A DNA stretch of 64,000 bases from Nissolia schottii (GCA_003254905.1 QANU01028836.1:237413-301412), one strand, 5' to 3'; positions 45,785 through 58,192 are shown, counted from the first letter of the stretch. Numbers and translations are program-made. Notes: generated from the letters alone by a model not told the origin.

Positions 45785-46215
45785 CATATTTATTACCACA
45801 AGTGTGCATATAATTCGGCCAAATACTGACCTTCCTTTAAGCCGATCAATATTTGCATGAATCGCATACTCTCAACAATCTTTATGTTTCAAAATAAATT
45901 AACTTTAACAAGAGATGTTGCTTTGACAACATGTTATCTCAATTAATTTACTTGAAGAACTCTTATCCTTAAAGATAATTGAATGCAAAATTAACATAAT
46001 AGGATACAAAATATTTACTATCACAAGTGTTCATATGATTCAGTCAAATATTGATCTTCCTTTGGATTGACCAATATTCACATGAACTACATGCTATTAT
46101 TCTTCCTTATGTTCTAAAATAAAGTGACGTTAACAATAGAGACTACTTTGGTAGCATATTATTTCAATCAATTCATCTCAAAATTGATTTCCTTGTAAAT
46201 AATTCAATCCAAATA
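45785..46215. repeat. Two tandem ~225-base repeats in the copia leader
   Basis: Unit 1 starts near 45788 ('tattaccacaagtgtgcata') and unit 2 near 46013 ('tttactatcacaagtgttca'). They share 'aaatactgaccttccttt', 'ccaatattcacatgaa', 'aaaataaa.t.ac.ttaaca' and 'atttcaatcaatt.a' blocks. They lie between the primer site and gag of the copia element. Confidence 0.75.
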
Positions 46216-46740
46216 ACACAATTCAAAATAATATGAAAATAAGGCTAAAATCCTTTAAATGAATATTGGATAACATCAATATACCCTATATCCCCCAAAA
46301 AAATTATAGGATATAACAATATTTTCAAAATCTTTAGGATTCTATCATATCCTTAATACAAAAAATCTCTAAATTTAAGGATATATATCTTAACGATAAA
46401 ATCAATCAAAATCTTATCAATACTTGAATTCTTTAAATAAATAAAAAAATAAAAATTGAACTGCAAAGTTGAACACGAACGGATTCAACTACACAAAGAC
46501 CAAAAGATAAAAAAAATTATAATGCCTTAGTCATTTGATGATTCAGGTGAACAATGGTGACTTTCACATTACTGAATCCATTCAAGGAAGTGAATCCGAA
46601 AAAATTAAACCCATATGTCATGCAATCAATTTATTTGCCAATGATAAAAAAGAATAAATTGATTGTAAACGTTGTAACTGTAAGGAATCCAATCCTCACT
46701 AAATTCTTAAATAATTTCTTAATGATTTGATCATAGATGA

Positions 46741-46751
46741 CTCTGATACCA
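46741..46751 (-). other. Primer-binding site complementary to initiator Met-tRNA
   Basis: Minus strand reads TGGTATCAGAG, two bases after the LTR end '...TTCTAACA'. Confidence 0.85.
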
Positions 46752-46753
46752 CT

Positions 46754-47258
46754 TGTTAGAAATCCTTAATTCAACAACCCAAAGACCATCGATGTTAAAT
46801 AATAAAATAAAAAAATAAATTAGATGCGGAAGCATACCTGAATTTCAAAATACATAGGAGCCGAATAATGTTGCCAATTGACATTTGGATTTATGAATAT
46901 TGGTCTTCCTCAATCAAAATGTATATTTTTCTTGATGGATTTTGAGCGCAGTTCTTCAGATGAGAAAGAGACTGCTTATTTGATTTTAGTGTTGGGGACC
47001 AAATCCCTTCTTACCTATTTATAATTGGATAGTGATTTCTATAAAATCTTAAAAGCCAATAAAAAATAGGCAGAACAACTATTACCTATTGTGGACCCAA
47101 ACCAATAAAGTAGTCTAACGTATTCGTTTATTTAATTTCATTAAATATTAGTGGGACTGATATATTATAAGTCACAAAAAAAATACCTAATATAATTATA
47201 TTCATAATTATATATATAACCCACAAAAATAGATTAAGAAAATATAATTTCCTAACCA
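46754..47258 (-). repeat. Copia 5' LTR
   Basis: About 505 bases, minus strand TGGTTAGGAAATT...TTCTAACA. The outer 70 bases match the truncated 3' LTR at 41444-41513. Confidence 0.75.
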
Positions 47259-48329
47259 TTCTATTTACGTTTTTTATGCAGATGAAACTGTGTGATCATT
47301 ACATATCTATTATATTATATTTTATATATATATTTGCTTTGAAAACTGTGCACTACACAAGTAATAAAACTAATTAACTTTGAATCACATGTAATAAAAA
47401 TTACAAGGCCAAAATTAAGTTAAACTTCGATATAAAAATTAAATGAATTTAATTTTAATGCGCTGCGCAAAAGATCTTTAGGTAAAGACGGAGCATTAAA
47501 ATTAAACTCAAAAGAATATGGTTTTAATTTGCAAGTTGAAACTTGGATCATACATGCACTATCAAAATAAATAAATAAATAAATAAAAATTATTGGCCTA
47601 TGGGGTCTTAGCCCGGGGGAGTATCATATGATACTCGACAAATGTCACAATTTTAAAGGCCACAAGTTTAAAATATGAACAAAGAACAATGTTTTTGACT
47701 TATTATTGCATCGAGTTTCCTTGAGTGGGACATATTAAATTTGGTTGAAGATTTTATAGTATCACAATTTTTAATTTTTTGTATTATTTTAATTATATTG
47801 GACCTACAAGCACTTGGATAAGAAATGAGAATGATAATAATCGGATAAAAGATTGAACATCTAAAATCAACATCACATTAAGTCTTGAAAATTCGAGTGG
47901 GTGCCAATTAAACTACAAAACTTGTCATTTCAAATAGTTGGAGAAAAGATAATATAGTTCTTATGTGTTATTTTCTGGGTGACTTTTGATGATAATTAAA
48001 AAAATATTTGACAATTTCAATCCAACGTGTTTACTTTTAAAAAAAATATATATTTGCATTTTAATTGTATAATAATAATTTCTAGAATGCATACAGAAAT
48101 TAAATAATAATTACTTTTTGCGAGTAATGCAGCATAGCCAATTAAACCTCCATAATTTAACAAACATCATACCCCTTAATGCCAATTGACAGAATCATGT
48201 TCTTTTTGTCTCTCCAAATAATAACCCAAATTCCATTAGGCTATTTTATTTATTTTTTTAATTTTGAAATGAACAAAAGCAGTTATTAGTTAGACAAAAT
48301 TCTCATTTGAGTCTCTCTCTTGTGTTTTT
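47259..48329. other. AT-rich sequence, no gene seen
   Basis: Contains an (AAAT)n run near 47565-47586. No coding evidence. Confidence 0.45.
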
Positions 48330-48480
48330 GTCAAAATCTAAAATAGAATATTTTTTGTCTTAGTTTGAACTAAGAATCCGGTAGAGGTTTTCCAACGATG
48401 ATTCTTTCCATTCTTAAGGCTCGAACCCAAGACTTTTAGTTAAGGAGTCAATGTATTTACCGCCTTAACTAACTGCATGT
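48330..48480 (-). mobile_element. tRNA-derived SINE
   Basis: Minus strand: box A-like 'TGCAGTTAGTTAAGGCGG' (48477-48460), then box B 'GGGTTCGAGCC' (48429-48419) at tRNA-like spacing. Related in layout to the SINE at 23520-23637. Confidence 0.55.
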
Positions 48481-49058
48481 TGGTAATAAAATAAGGTTTT
48501 ATTTATATTCATTTTGGAAATGAATCCTTTTAGTTTCAAGTGAGTTTTTTTGTCATATGAGATCAAGTGTGATTTCTCACCATTAATTCAATATGTTGCT
48601 TGTCCTTTTAGGTGGGAATCCGATGCTTGTCCTTCTCCAGAATCGGATTTTAGATAGATGATCTTTGAACAAATTCTGGGTTTGCGTAATTAAGCACTAA
48701 TTATTTTATTTTATCTTATTTTATTTTTTGTTGCTAACCTCCAAAGCTGTTGTTGTTGTTGTTTAGACTTTGCAATATCATTAATTCATTAACACTGCCA
48801 ACTCTCAAAATTAGGCTAGGCCCATCATTCAGATTCAGCTTGGGCATGCTAATACAATTTGATCATGACCTAAAATAAACATGCAATGCGATATTGGGCC
48901 TGTCAAAGAAAACACGCATGAAACTGGGCCTTTTAAGGCCACTTGGTTGTTCACCTTTTTTGCTTTGTTTCAATATCACTTTATTTTTGTATGTGTAGGC
49001 ACCAAAATGTGTTTTGAGAGGGGTGACAAATCTGTTAACACCTTTTTATATTTTTTTT
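48481..49058. other. AT-rich sequence, no gene seen
   Basis: (TTG)n run near 48750-48762. The 83-codon frame at 48881 has no recognised domain and overlaps the next SINE-like element. Confidence 0.4.
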
Positions 49059-49059
49059 G

Positions 49060-49195
49060 GTACACAACCACGGTGTCCACCGGTGCGGGGCCAATGACCT
49101 CTAAGGGTGGGACAACAAGCTCAAGGATTTAAAGTTGCTTCATATCTGAAGTTAGAAATCGAACCCTTGACATTTAGTTAATAGAGGATGAGACT
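49060..49195 (-). mobile_element. SINE-like element
   Basis: Minus strand box B 'AGGGTTCGATTTC' (49168-49156), followed by 'gagcttgttgtcccaccc' near 49122-49105, which resembles the body of common plant SINEs. Box A is poor. Confidence 0.4.
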
Positions 49196-49822
49196 AACAA
49201 ATGTGTAAACACCTTTTTATATGTTCAAATAGTAAAATTGTAAAAAAAAACTCAAAATACAATAAATAATAATTTTTGTGAAAAAAAGAAAAGAGAGAAC
49301 AATAGGAAATACTTTCCATCCTAAAAAAAAAGACTTGAAATAATATATTTATATATAATAAATTTTGAATTTATTTATTCATATAAATTTTTAAAATAGT
49401 AATATTCTTTAAAAAGTTGATCAAATACTGATTATATTTTAGATATAACTCATTTTAATTTAATTTAAAATAGTATAATTATATTTATGTTAATTTATTT
49501 TCTGTAAATAAAATTTGATTTTATTTCCTGTGAGTTATATTTACTTTAATTAATGTTATTTTCAGCTTTCATCCTCAATATTGGGGATGACAATAGGTAG
49601 GGTTGGGTAAAGTTTTGACTCAACCATAATCATATCCTCAATTTATTGAATAAAGAAAAACTCAACAATACTTTATCCACGAGTTTTACAAGTAAAAATC
49701 CTGACATTTCCCACAGAAAAATATCTAAATCAAAACCTTACCCTACTCTGTTTGTTATTTTCTAAAAAAATATTTTTATATTTACATAATATAAATATCA
49801 ACTAAAAAAATTATTTTAGTGC

Positions 49823-49864
<42 letters not shown>

Positions 49865-50330
49865 TAATTTAAATTAACAACCATACAATTCATAAAAATT
49901 AAACAAAAATTATCATTTTAACATAACAAAATCATAAATAAAACCAAATATTATAATCTTTATTCATAATGTTACCTAATGTAGATAAGATAGATATGGT
50001 TTTTCATCTCACGTGCAGTTGCACATATGTTAGCCATAGCCTCTAATTAATTGGCAGTTAGTAGTTAGTTGTGAAAGTTAAGTTAGTTACAATGCTTTAA
50101 CTTGCATCACAAGTCAAGCTATGCTGGAAATGACAGTGTTTAGAAAATATGGTCATTTGGAAACCAATGCTATGAATTTGTTGGTTATCTTCCTCACTAC
50201 AAGCAACAATAGCAAAAGACATGAAAATTTAACAACACCACTGTTGAGGAAATTGATGATACCGGCAATATGGTTTCTCATCAGAAGGAGAATAATAGTG
50301 GTTCTATAATGACTAGAAAATCGTTACGGA
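49196..50330. other. AT-rich sequence with hAT-type scrap and (AAT)n run
   Basis: 'GGGGATGACAATAGGTAGGG' at 49583 looks like a hAT terminus. An (AAT)n microsatellite covers about 49826-49863. A 62-codon frame at 50121 is unrecognised. No gene. Confidence 0.4.
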
Positions 50331-50399
50331 CACACAAGAGACTAGTTCCCTTATGAAAGTCTCTTAAGAACACTTTTCATAAAAAAAAATGCATTTTAA

Positions 50400-51935
50400 C
50401 TAGAAACAAATAAAAACTTCATTTTCTGAATAAATATAAACTCTTTTACAATAAAATACAATTGTACATGCAAAATATGTGACCGGTCTGAAGATCCTGC
50501 CTGTATACAATTGGAGAACTCTAGACACTGACTCGATTACAAAATAAAATAAAGTTTAACAAATCCTAAGGATAGCTTCACCTCAAGGTGACTGTTGACT
50601 CAAGAATCCTGATGTTGCTGCAACTGACATTGATCTCCATGCACTGCTGCTTCTACATCCTAACCTGCAATTGGAGGGGGAAGGTTGAGGGGTGAAAATT
50701 CTAGGGAGTGCTTCAGTGAATGACAGACCCCACGATGACATAGGGCAGTTCTTAAACATGATTCACACAATGCAGTACATAATATAGATATTATACATTA
50801 AAACATTTATAATTATAATACTTTATAATAAAACATAATCTTATTCGAAGCATAATCATTAAATAAGGAAGATATCTAGACAGACGAATCTCAAGCATTA
50901 TAGTCTAGCTTATAACGCACTACCCAAGTATCTAGGCCACAATATTTGGGATACACTACTCGAGTCCATAGATTCCTGATAGTTAGTTCGACACACTACC
51001 CAATCACCTAGGCCACGATAGCTAGGGATACGCTGCCCAAGTCTGTAGATCCCTGATAGCTAGTCTTGATTCTTAGTACAATGGTATCAAGGGTCAATGT
51101 ATGTTGTCATTGACTTACAGTTCTATCCTAAATATAACTTCCTCAAAAATATTTAAATAATCATAATATGAAATAAAATGAACATTATAACGCAAACACC
51201 TTTAACTTGGTAGCATAACGTAACTTAGCTTGTTCATAACCATTCAAATACATGCAGCATGGCATATTTAATGCAATAAGGATATTTGATCCCACGTAGT
51301 TCTAAAATAGTTTTCATGACTTTCTAAAATAACTTCACAAATATCTTCATAAATAGCTTCCTTAAATAACTACTTTCATAAATAAGGAAATTCTCCAATA
51401 ATAACTAATTTCATAAATACTTAAAAAGAAAATACTAAGTTATGCCTCCTAGGATTTCATAAAAACATGCATAAAATAAATAATTTTAAAATAATTATAT
51501 GGTTTGAAAATAGGCCGTGAAGAAAATGACTCACCTGGAAATGGCTAAGGACTTAGGAGCACAGATGTTGAGAGCTCCTGACACCCTATGTGGAGACACT
51601 GCTTCCCCACGGATAGAAGAAAAAGAGGGAGAAATAATAACATATAACTAGAGCGAATAGTCCCACTAAAAGTGGAACCTTCAAACTCTTGAGTGAATTA
51701 GCAAGTCTAAACACTCATGGGAGGCTTCTATTTATAGGAGATGATCAAGACTCCCTTTAGATGTTGCTTCTGATATGGGACTTCAGTTCAATGTTGCTGC
51801 AGTGCGCTGGGAGCGTTGTAGCGCCCATTCTCGTTGTGCCGCTGCAGCACACTAGGAGCATTGCAGCACCCATATGTTTCTCTCTTCTTCTTTTTTCCTT
51901 ATCTTCTACGGGTCACCACAACTCCAGATTACTTG
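50400..51935 (+). mobile_element. LTR-type segment (copy C), abutting LTR copy B
   Basis: The organisation is like LTR copies A and B (C-rich stretches, 'gactcacctggaaatggcta' near 51529, a tandem array near 50914), but the sequence is largely different. A repeated 'gcgctgggagcg / cactaggagca ... gcagc' pair lies at 51803-51870. The same kind of text ('actcacctagaatgactg', 'catcgctacaacga') occurs at 58470-58660. It ends directly where LTR copy B begins. Start not defined. Confidence 0.4.
50914..51066 (+). repeat. Two tandem 77-base units in LTR copy C
   Basis: Units start at 50914 ('acgcactacccaagtatct') and 50991 ('acacactacccaatcacct') and share 'aggccac.atа-type, gggatac.ct.c.c.agtc' blocks and 'tagattcctgatag/agatccctgatag' ends. 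Confidence 0.75.
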
Positions 51936-52270
51936 TGTAACAACCCTGATAGCAGCTTACGCTATAGTCGTAAACAAGGCTCACAGGGTTATTAACTGCT
52001 TTGGTTGGGATACTTCTAGCCCCATGTTTTTCTTTGAAAATATTTCTTTACTAGAAATATGGACCGATTTAAAACTTTTTCCTTTCTTTGTTAAAACATA
52101 AAATATGAGCCATGCGTATTTGAGAAGGCATACATATATAAGTAAGCGATAAAGTCTACTAGACTTAGACGTTTAATAGCATAACAGATAAATAGTCACA
52201 TCAAGCTCACAAAAGACATAATATAATTTCATTCATACAGGTCCAGAAAACAGTTGCACCTACGTTTATA

Positions 52271-52319
<49 letters not shown>

Positions 52320-53092
52320 CAATTACTGCTTTTAAAAGATAATTGTATAACAAATCCATTTAACTAGTACAAAATACAAAATGCATAATTTTGGTACATC
52401 ATGATTGTTGTCTTTCTGCTTCGCTGGTGTAGCTTGACGCCTAATCCCCTTCAAGCTTCCCGCGATGCTTCCTTCTCTTCATCTCGAGTCCGTGTGGCCA
52501 GCCCTCGTCCCGTCATAGATATAATTCTCATCCTGGCAGTTTGGCGGACGTGGGGGGCTTGATATACTGACAGGGGTCTCGCCGCTATTGGACGATCAAG
52601 GTTCCTCCATACCGGTGTGCCCTGGAGTACTTCTGCCGTGGCGGGTGCATGGTAGATCCATAAGTCGGGAAAAAGGATAGGTGCTAAGGGCAGAGCACTA
52701 CGGTCGTCAGTGGTTACGAACGAAACAGTCATCATGACGCTACTGGTATCAAGGTCAGTCCATGTGATCGTATGCAGGATCCGTGTCCTGCTGCTTCCTG
52801 GCATACTCGTCATGCCTCCCAGGAATCATAAGTGAGTGGGGGATGAGAACGTCGCGTCCTCCGTGGGAATCTTAGGCCATAACTATCCATTTTCGACTCA
52901 ATTATGATCCAGGCTGCTCAGGAGGTCTCTAAGTATCATACATACTAAATTCCCTACTTATTTTATTCTTCTCTAATCCTGAGCAGTTTTATCTACTTTA
53001 CTAGGTGACTGGGGAGTTCTAATCTTTATCTTATGCATAGTCGCGCTTTCTAAACCAAATTCTCGCATACTTCTACATATAGGGAAATAATA

Positions 53093-53490
53093 CCTTTCCT
53101 GCAGATGTCATCTCATAAAGAAAAGTAATCATACCTTCCTTGCAGACCTCCAACCATGCAGAAAAGTAGTTATGTCTAAGACATGCCTTCATTGCAAACC
53201 TCAAACCCTGCAAGAGAGTAGCTAGGCCTTTCCTGCAAACCTCATACCATGTAGGAAAATAACCATATCTAAATCATACCTTTGTTGCAGACCTCAAACC
53301 ATGCAAGAAAGTAACCAAGCCTTTCCTACAGACCTCAAACCATGCAGAAAAGTAGCCATATCTAAATCATACCCTCCTTGCAGACCTCAAACCATGAAAG
53401 GAAGTAGCCAGACCTTCCCTGCAAACCTCATACCATGCAGGAAAGTGGTCATACCTTCCCTGTAGACCTCAAACCACGCAGGAAAGTAGC
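53093..53490 (+). repeat. Minisatellite of nine 40-53-base units in LTR copy B
   Basis: Consensus 'cctttcctgcagacctcaaaccatgcaggaaagtagccat...', with a longer variant carrying 'atctaaatcatac'. Units start near 53093, 53136, 53187, 53229, 53279, 53321, 53371, 53413 and 53454. The sequence is immediately followed by the 'aggaatttccctatta' block shared with copy A. Confidence 0.85.
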
Positions 53491-53789
53491 CCTGAGGAGG
53501 AATTTCCCTATTAATATAACTATGTTCGTATCTTCAAGGCATACCGGGCTCACTGGAGTCAGAACCTTCTTAAGATTTTTCATTTTCTCTAAGATTCATT
53601 TATGAGCTTTGCATACTTAGGTGATTTAACTTCTAGTCATCTACGGTTGTCCTAAAGTCCTAGTGAAAACCATTACCTCATGATGCATAATAACATAAGT
53701 ACAATACATAATATACAGTTATTCACTTGTCATACACAAATTATGGTGAGACAGTGCTTGTCAAGATATTTTTACACTCTTTTTCGTTA

Positions 53790-54310
53790 GAATTTTGGTT
53801 ATCAAAAACGCGAAAGGTCAAAGATCTCACCCCAAGGTTTTTTATAGCCCTAAGCTCATTTTTCACACCTGTAAACCCATATTTTTACCAAAAAGTCCTG
53901 AATTTACAGTTTTACCCTTTTTGCCGAAATGTCGTTTTTAACCCAAAAAGCCCAATTTTCTTTAGAATTTTAGTTATTAAAAACCCGAATGGCTCAAGAC
54001 TTCACCCTAAGATTTTTGATATCTCTAAACTTATTTTTCATGAAAACAAACAGATATTTTCAGTCTATTTTACCAAAATCCCCGTTTTGCCCTTATTTGC
54101 CCAAAACATCATTTTTACCCGAAAAACCCAATTTTCTTCGGAATTTTAGTTATCAAAAACCCGAAGGTCTCAATACTTCACCCCAAGGTTTTTGATAGCT
54201 CTAAACTCATTTTTCATGAAAATAAACCCAGATTTTCAGTCCTAATACTCAAAATTACAGTTTTGTCCTTATTTGCCCAAAACGTCGTTTTTACCCATTT
54301 TGTTCGAGAA
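53790..54310 (+). repeat. Three tandem ~176-base units in LTR copy B
   Basis: Starts at 53790, 53965 and 54141 (spacing 175 and 176). Each unit has '(a)aaacccgaa.g.ctca', 'ttcaccc.aag.tttttgatag', 'catttttcatgaaaa', 'cccagattttcagtc' and 'gcccttatttgcccaaaac' blocks. Copy A has two units. Confidence 0.85.
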
Positions 54311-55511
54311 ATTTGTCTGGGACTCCAAAAATCATAAAACTTAACACCCCCACTAGATTTTTTATGTAGAACCCAAAAATGATGTTTATTTTTCATGATA
54401 AAAATACCATCCCTTAGTTTTCACCCAAAATCCCTCTTTTCATATCTTAAACCTAAGCATACTTAAATTTCGACAAATCACACGTAATCACTAGCAATTT
54501 TCCAAACAACAACAACATCATAGAAAACATATACCTAACAATATTCATACATAAACATGCATAAACCACATCAAGAGTGGTCACCAAGAGTTGTCCACAT
54601 CATACATACACATAGCACATGCATACTATATATTCGTACATACAACATATAACACACATAGATCACCAAGGTGGTGATTAAGCCAAGTTTTACCCACTTT
54701 CTAAGGAGGTTGGATGTTGGTAAGGAGTGCTTGAGAGGGATTCTCAAAATCCTAGAGAGTCCAAGCTTGTGTCCACCTTTTTCCAAGATGAACCAACTTG
54801 AGAAGTGATGATGGTGATGATTCGGTTCTTGCTTCTTGTGGGAGGAAGAGGATGAGTTTTTCTTAGTGATTTATGGAGGAAAATGAGAAGGCAAAGATGA
54901 TGGTGTGGAGGCTAGAAGGTTCGGTTTTGGCCTAGGGAAATAAGAGACAAGAGTGAAAAATGGTGGTGGTGGTAAATGCCAATGGTTTGTGGCCTTTGCT
55001 CTTGAAATGAGTAATGAGAGAAAACAAAGTTGAAGAAGAGCATGGATTGGAAGAGAATGCAGATGTTAGCTTCGGTTGTGTGTGTGTATTTTTGGGGAAA
55101 ATTTGATTAAATAAAATTAAGGTAATGATGGTGGTAAGCTAAGGAATAGTGTAAGGTATGGCTTGATGGTAAGTGTGCAAGAGAGTGGTTAGTGGGTGGA
55201 GTGCTGAAATTAATTGTTTCAGCCGTGTAAGGCTGAGGTCTTTTACTAAAAATTGGTTCATGTTTAGTCGTTAACTGTTCGTCTGCGTGTGTGACTACGT
55301 GCGCGAAAAATTAACGGATATCGTAGAAATTATCTAAATATAAAAATACACTAATCAAACACTTAAAATAAGGAATTTAATTTGATCTAAGGTACTCATA
55401 ATTTTCCTTTCGTAAAAGTGTATTTTACAGTTAACTTCGATACGTAATTAAATTCCTGTGACGACCAAAATTTGTGGCAGAAATTTCTACCACAAAATTT
55501 TGAATGTCTAC

Positions 55512-56830
55512 AAGGAATGGCATTCGTTGCGAATTTGCAACGGAAGTTGCTTCCCACGCAATTTTTTCTCTGGTGAAAGGTGCGCTTTCAACGAATTTTT
55601 TTATTGATTTTTTATTTTGTGGTGGAAAATAGCTCGCGAATTTTTCTTGTTATGAAAACAATAGTAAATTATATCCTAATATTTTAAAAAATGTTAAAAT
55701 AAATATGAAAATTATTTAATTTAACTTATACATATAGAATTGGAAAATAATGTACATATTACACTAAAAGAATTTCAAATTAATAATTATTGAATTTTAG
55801 ATATAAATTTTAAAATATCATAACCATCCGTTAATTTTTTTGTGTTCCATAAAATTTTAAACTAAATATTTTTAAATATTTTTATTATAATTTTAAAAAT
55901 TAATTAATTAATATATTTATAATATCAATAATTTACACTTACTTTTATGGTACAATTTATCTGTTTAATTAGACTTTATTTCCAAGAATATTTAACCAAC
56001 GTTTTATTGTATAACAGGAATTCACTTTTTATCAACTTTATTTTTTTCACCAAACGATATTATAAACTTCATTTAGCAACTCTAACTATGAGAACTCTAA
56101 CTATGAAATGTGATGTAGTAGTAAATTCACCTTCATATAATTCGAAGTTCAGTCCTCATCCTAAGTGCACCCAAAAATTTCATTCAATAAGAAGTATTTT
56201 TTTTTCCTTTTTACACTTGCATTTCAACAACTTTACAAAAAGGTTCCCAAATTACGTTTTAGTCAATCCATGGATGCCTGGTTACGTGGCTTTAGAAAAA
56301 GTTCTATAAAGAATGGCAAAAGAAAAACGTGAGATAATTAAGATAATATATACGTAGAGTGTTAATCATATTTGGTATAGATTTAGGTAGTGTGTCTTTA
56401 TGTAGGTACATCTTGCTTATATATATCTACTTTAAAGGAAACTAGTAAGCTAAGTGGTATTTCAAATTATATATGCCGTCACATTGTAAAGCAGTAACAG
56501 CTCCTAGAAATTTCATAGACCAGCACCTATGATCATTATATTCTAGAGGAATCAAACACGATATTGGATGACGAAGTCCTAGCTGCATTCTATAATATTG
56601 AATAATTAGCTAATGTTGGTTGGTTGAAAAACTGAGGTGCGAAGATAGTAGTAATTTACCTTGTCTTCATGTGGTGTGGTTCGATATTACCCATAAAAAT
56701 TGAAATACATTAGCATGCATTAATTCGTATATATCTTGATTCTCAATTAGATTCAACTTCAGCACCTCAAGAGTAAGAATAGATGCTCCAACCACTAGAC
56801 CACTACATATTGTTATGTTCTAAAGATGCA

Positions 56831-56870
<40 letters not shown>

Positions 56871-57000
56871 TAGAATGCTACTTAAAATTGATAATCATCT
56901 TTTTAACATTTATATTTATTTTTTTATAATGTAATTTCAATTTTTCATTTTATATATCCAAAAATAATTTATGCTCTTTTATATTATGAATGAACAACAC
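55512..57000. other. AT-rich sequence, no gene seen
   Basis: Just after the LTR, 55512-55660 has motifs such as 'gcgaatttgcaacggaagt' that resemble CACTA subterminal repeats, but no terminus is seen. An (AT)n run covers about 56834-56866. The frame at 55947-56309 (120 codons) lacks recognised domains and codon bias. Confidence 0.4.
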
Positions 57001-57003
57001 ACA

Positions 57004-57060
57004 CTACATACATACATACATGCATACATACATACATACATGCATACATACATACATATA
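57004..57060. repeat. (CATA)n microsatellite with CATG variants
   Basis: About 13 tetranucleotide units, partly 'catg'. A related (GTAT/GCAT)n run is at 58208-58240. Confidence 0.9.
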
Positions 57061-57930
57061 ATTGTCTATGTGCAAAAGAAAATTGTATTGAAAGTAAATC
57101 AATTATATTAATCTTTATGAGTATTGATTACATTTTGATACGTAATAAGACTTATAATATATATAAAATATTATTATAATAAACTTTATGTGTGTGTGTA
57201 TATATATATATATATCAAACATTTGCAATGACTTGTTGAGTACAATAATTATGTAAAAAATTTATAATGGAAAATAATAATTAAAAAAACTACTAATGTT
57301 ATGCATATTTATATTTTTACAATAATATTAATAGTACTAGAAATGAAAATTATTGTAATTTTTAATTGCATAAGTAGTTTCATACAAAAAAGTGATTGCA
57401 TACTCAAAGTGATTTTGTTTAAAATCATCCAAACAACATTCATGCATTTTATGATAATGACTTTTGATGTAAAAAATTTTAAACATAAATTATGTTGATA
57501 TCAACTCACTTTTGATCAAGATTAATTTTGATAGACTCAAGTTGGTGCAAACGTCATTAATTTGCAAACCAATTAATCCAAACACACACTTTTGGGTTTA
57601 TAAGCTTTTATATAATTATAAGGAGCTTTTAGCTAGCAAAATGTTTAACTTAAAAATTAGCTTATGAAAAAGTTATTTTATGTTTACTAGAGATAAATTC
57701 ACATAAGTTCTTATTTTAATAAAAAAAATATGTTCAATTTGATATAATTAAAATGTTTAACTTATTATTTTAATTTTAAAAAGTAACATTAAGTTAAAAT
57801 AAAATAAAATACCTTTTAATTATTTTTAACTTATTTTTTAGAAAATATGTTTAGAGAAGTAAACAAAAGAAAATGTCAATTTTCTTTAAGAATAATTTAG
57901 TCTTTCTTACATATTATTTTTTTATTTAAT
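57061..57930. other. AT-rich sequence, no gene seen
   Basis: Includes another TG/TA run near 57190-57214. The part at 57595-57870 ('ataagcttttatataatta', 'aattagcttatgaaaaagtt') looks like an eroded MITE. No coding evidence. Confidence 0.4.
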
Positions 57931-57934
57931 AAAT

Positions 57935-58192
57935 TACTGAAGGATATATTCATCGGTAATGTCTTTTTTATTTATATATTTTTTTTAATTAATAAATTAC
58001 CGACAAATATATCTGCTGTTAATTAATTGCCACCACTTAGCCACATTTTACTATGGAAATAGCGATGGATATGCTATCCGCCAGTAACTTTGGTCTATTG
58101 TGTGACCAAAGTTGAAAAAGACCATTAACGACGGATTTGGACATGAAATCCACTAGTAAAATCTACCAGTATTCATCGTTTTTCTAGAAGTG
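57935..58192 (-). mobile_element. Single CACTA-type terminus
   Basis: Reverse complement starts CACTTCTAGAAAAACGATGA at 58192, a CACTA-like end. It is followed by subterminal repeats: 'atttactgaaggatatattc', 'aaattaccgacaaatatatc', 'gacggatttggacatgaaat' and 'agcgatggatatgctatcc'. No opposite end is found to the left. Confidence 0.5.

Larger units (their letters stand above)
41444..47258 (-). mobile_element. Degraded Ty1-copia retrotransposon, minus strand
   Basis: Parts appear in correct order on the minus strand: 5' LTR (47258-46754), Met-tRNA primer site TGGTATCAGAG (46751-46741), leader with tandem repeats, gag remnants, zinc-knuckle remnant near 44240, protease remnant near 44110, pre-integrase/integrase 43900-43560, reverse transcriptase YVD block near 42880, reverse transcriptase/RNase H tail 42505-42200, polypurine tract 'AAGTAGGAGA' (41524-41515) and a 3' LTR beginning TGTTACAAAATT at 41513. 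The 3' LTR is cut to about 70 bases, ending at an N (41444). Stops and frameshifts are everywhere, so it is inactive. Confidence 0.85.
51936..55511 (+). mobile_element. Long LTR of a gypsy-type retrotransposon (copy B)
   Basis: Begins TGTAACAACCCTGATAGC and ends TGAATGTCTACA, 3576 bases. It is homologous along its length to copy A (12756-15852). Flanks are ACTTG on the left and AGGAA on the right, so there is no target duplication, consistent with recombination or truncation. The length difference from copy A comes largely from internal arrays and an (AT)n run (about 52276-52317). No polyprotein adjoins it. A frame at 52451-52813 (minus, 120 codons) is LTR sequence and has no recognised domain. 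Confidence 0.65.

Noticed and set aside
52451-52813. 120-codon minus frame in LTR copy B
   Set aside because: Within homologous LTR sequence, not preserved in copy A; no domain.
53093-53490. Regularly repeated units that might suggest a CRISPR-like array
   Set aside because: Units are contiguous with no unique spacers, in plant nuclear LTR sequence; it is a minisatellite.
55947-56309. 120-codon open frame in AT-rich DNA
   Set aside because: Codon use is not coding-like and no domain is recognised.
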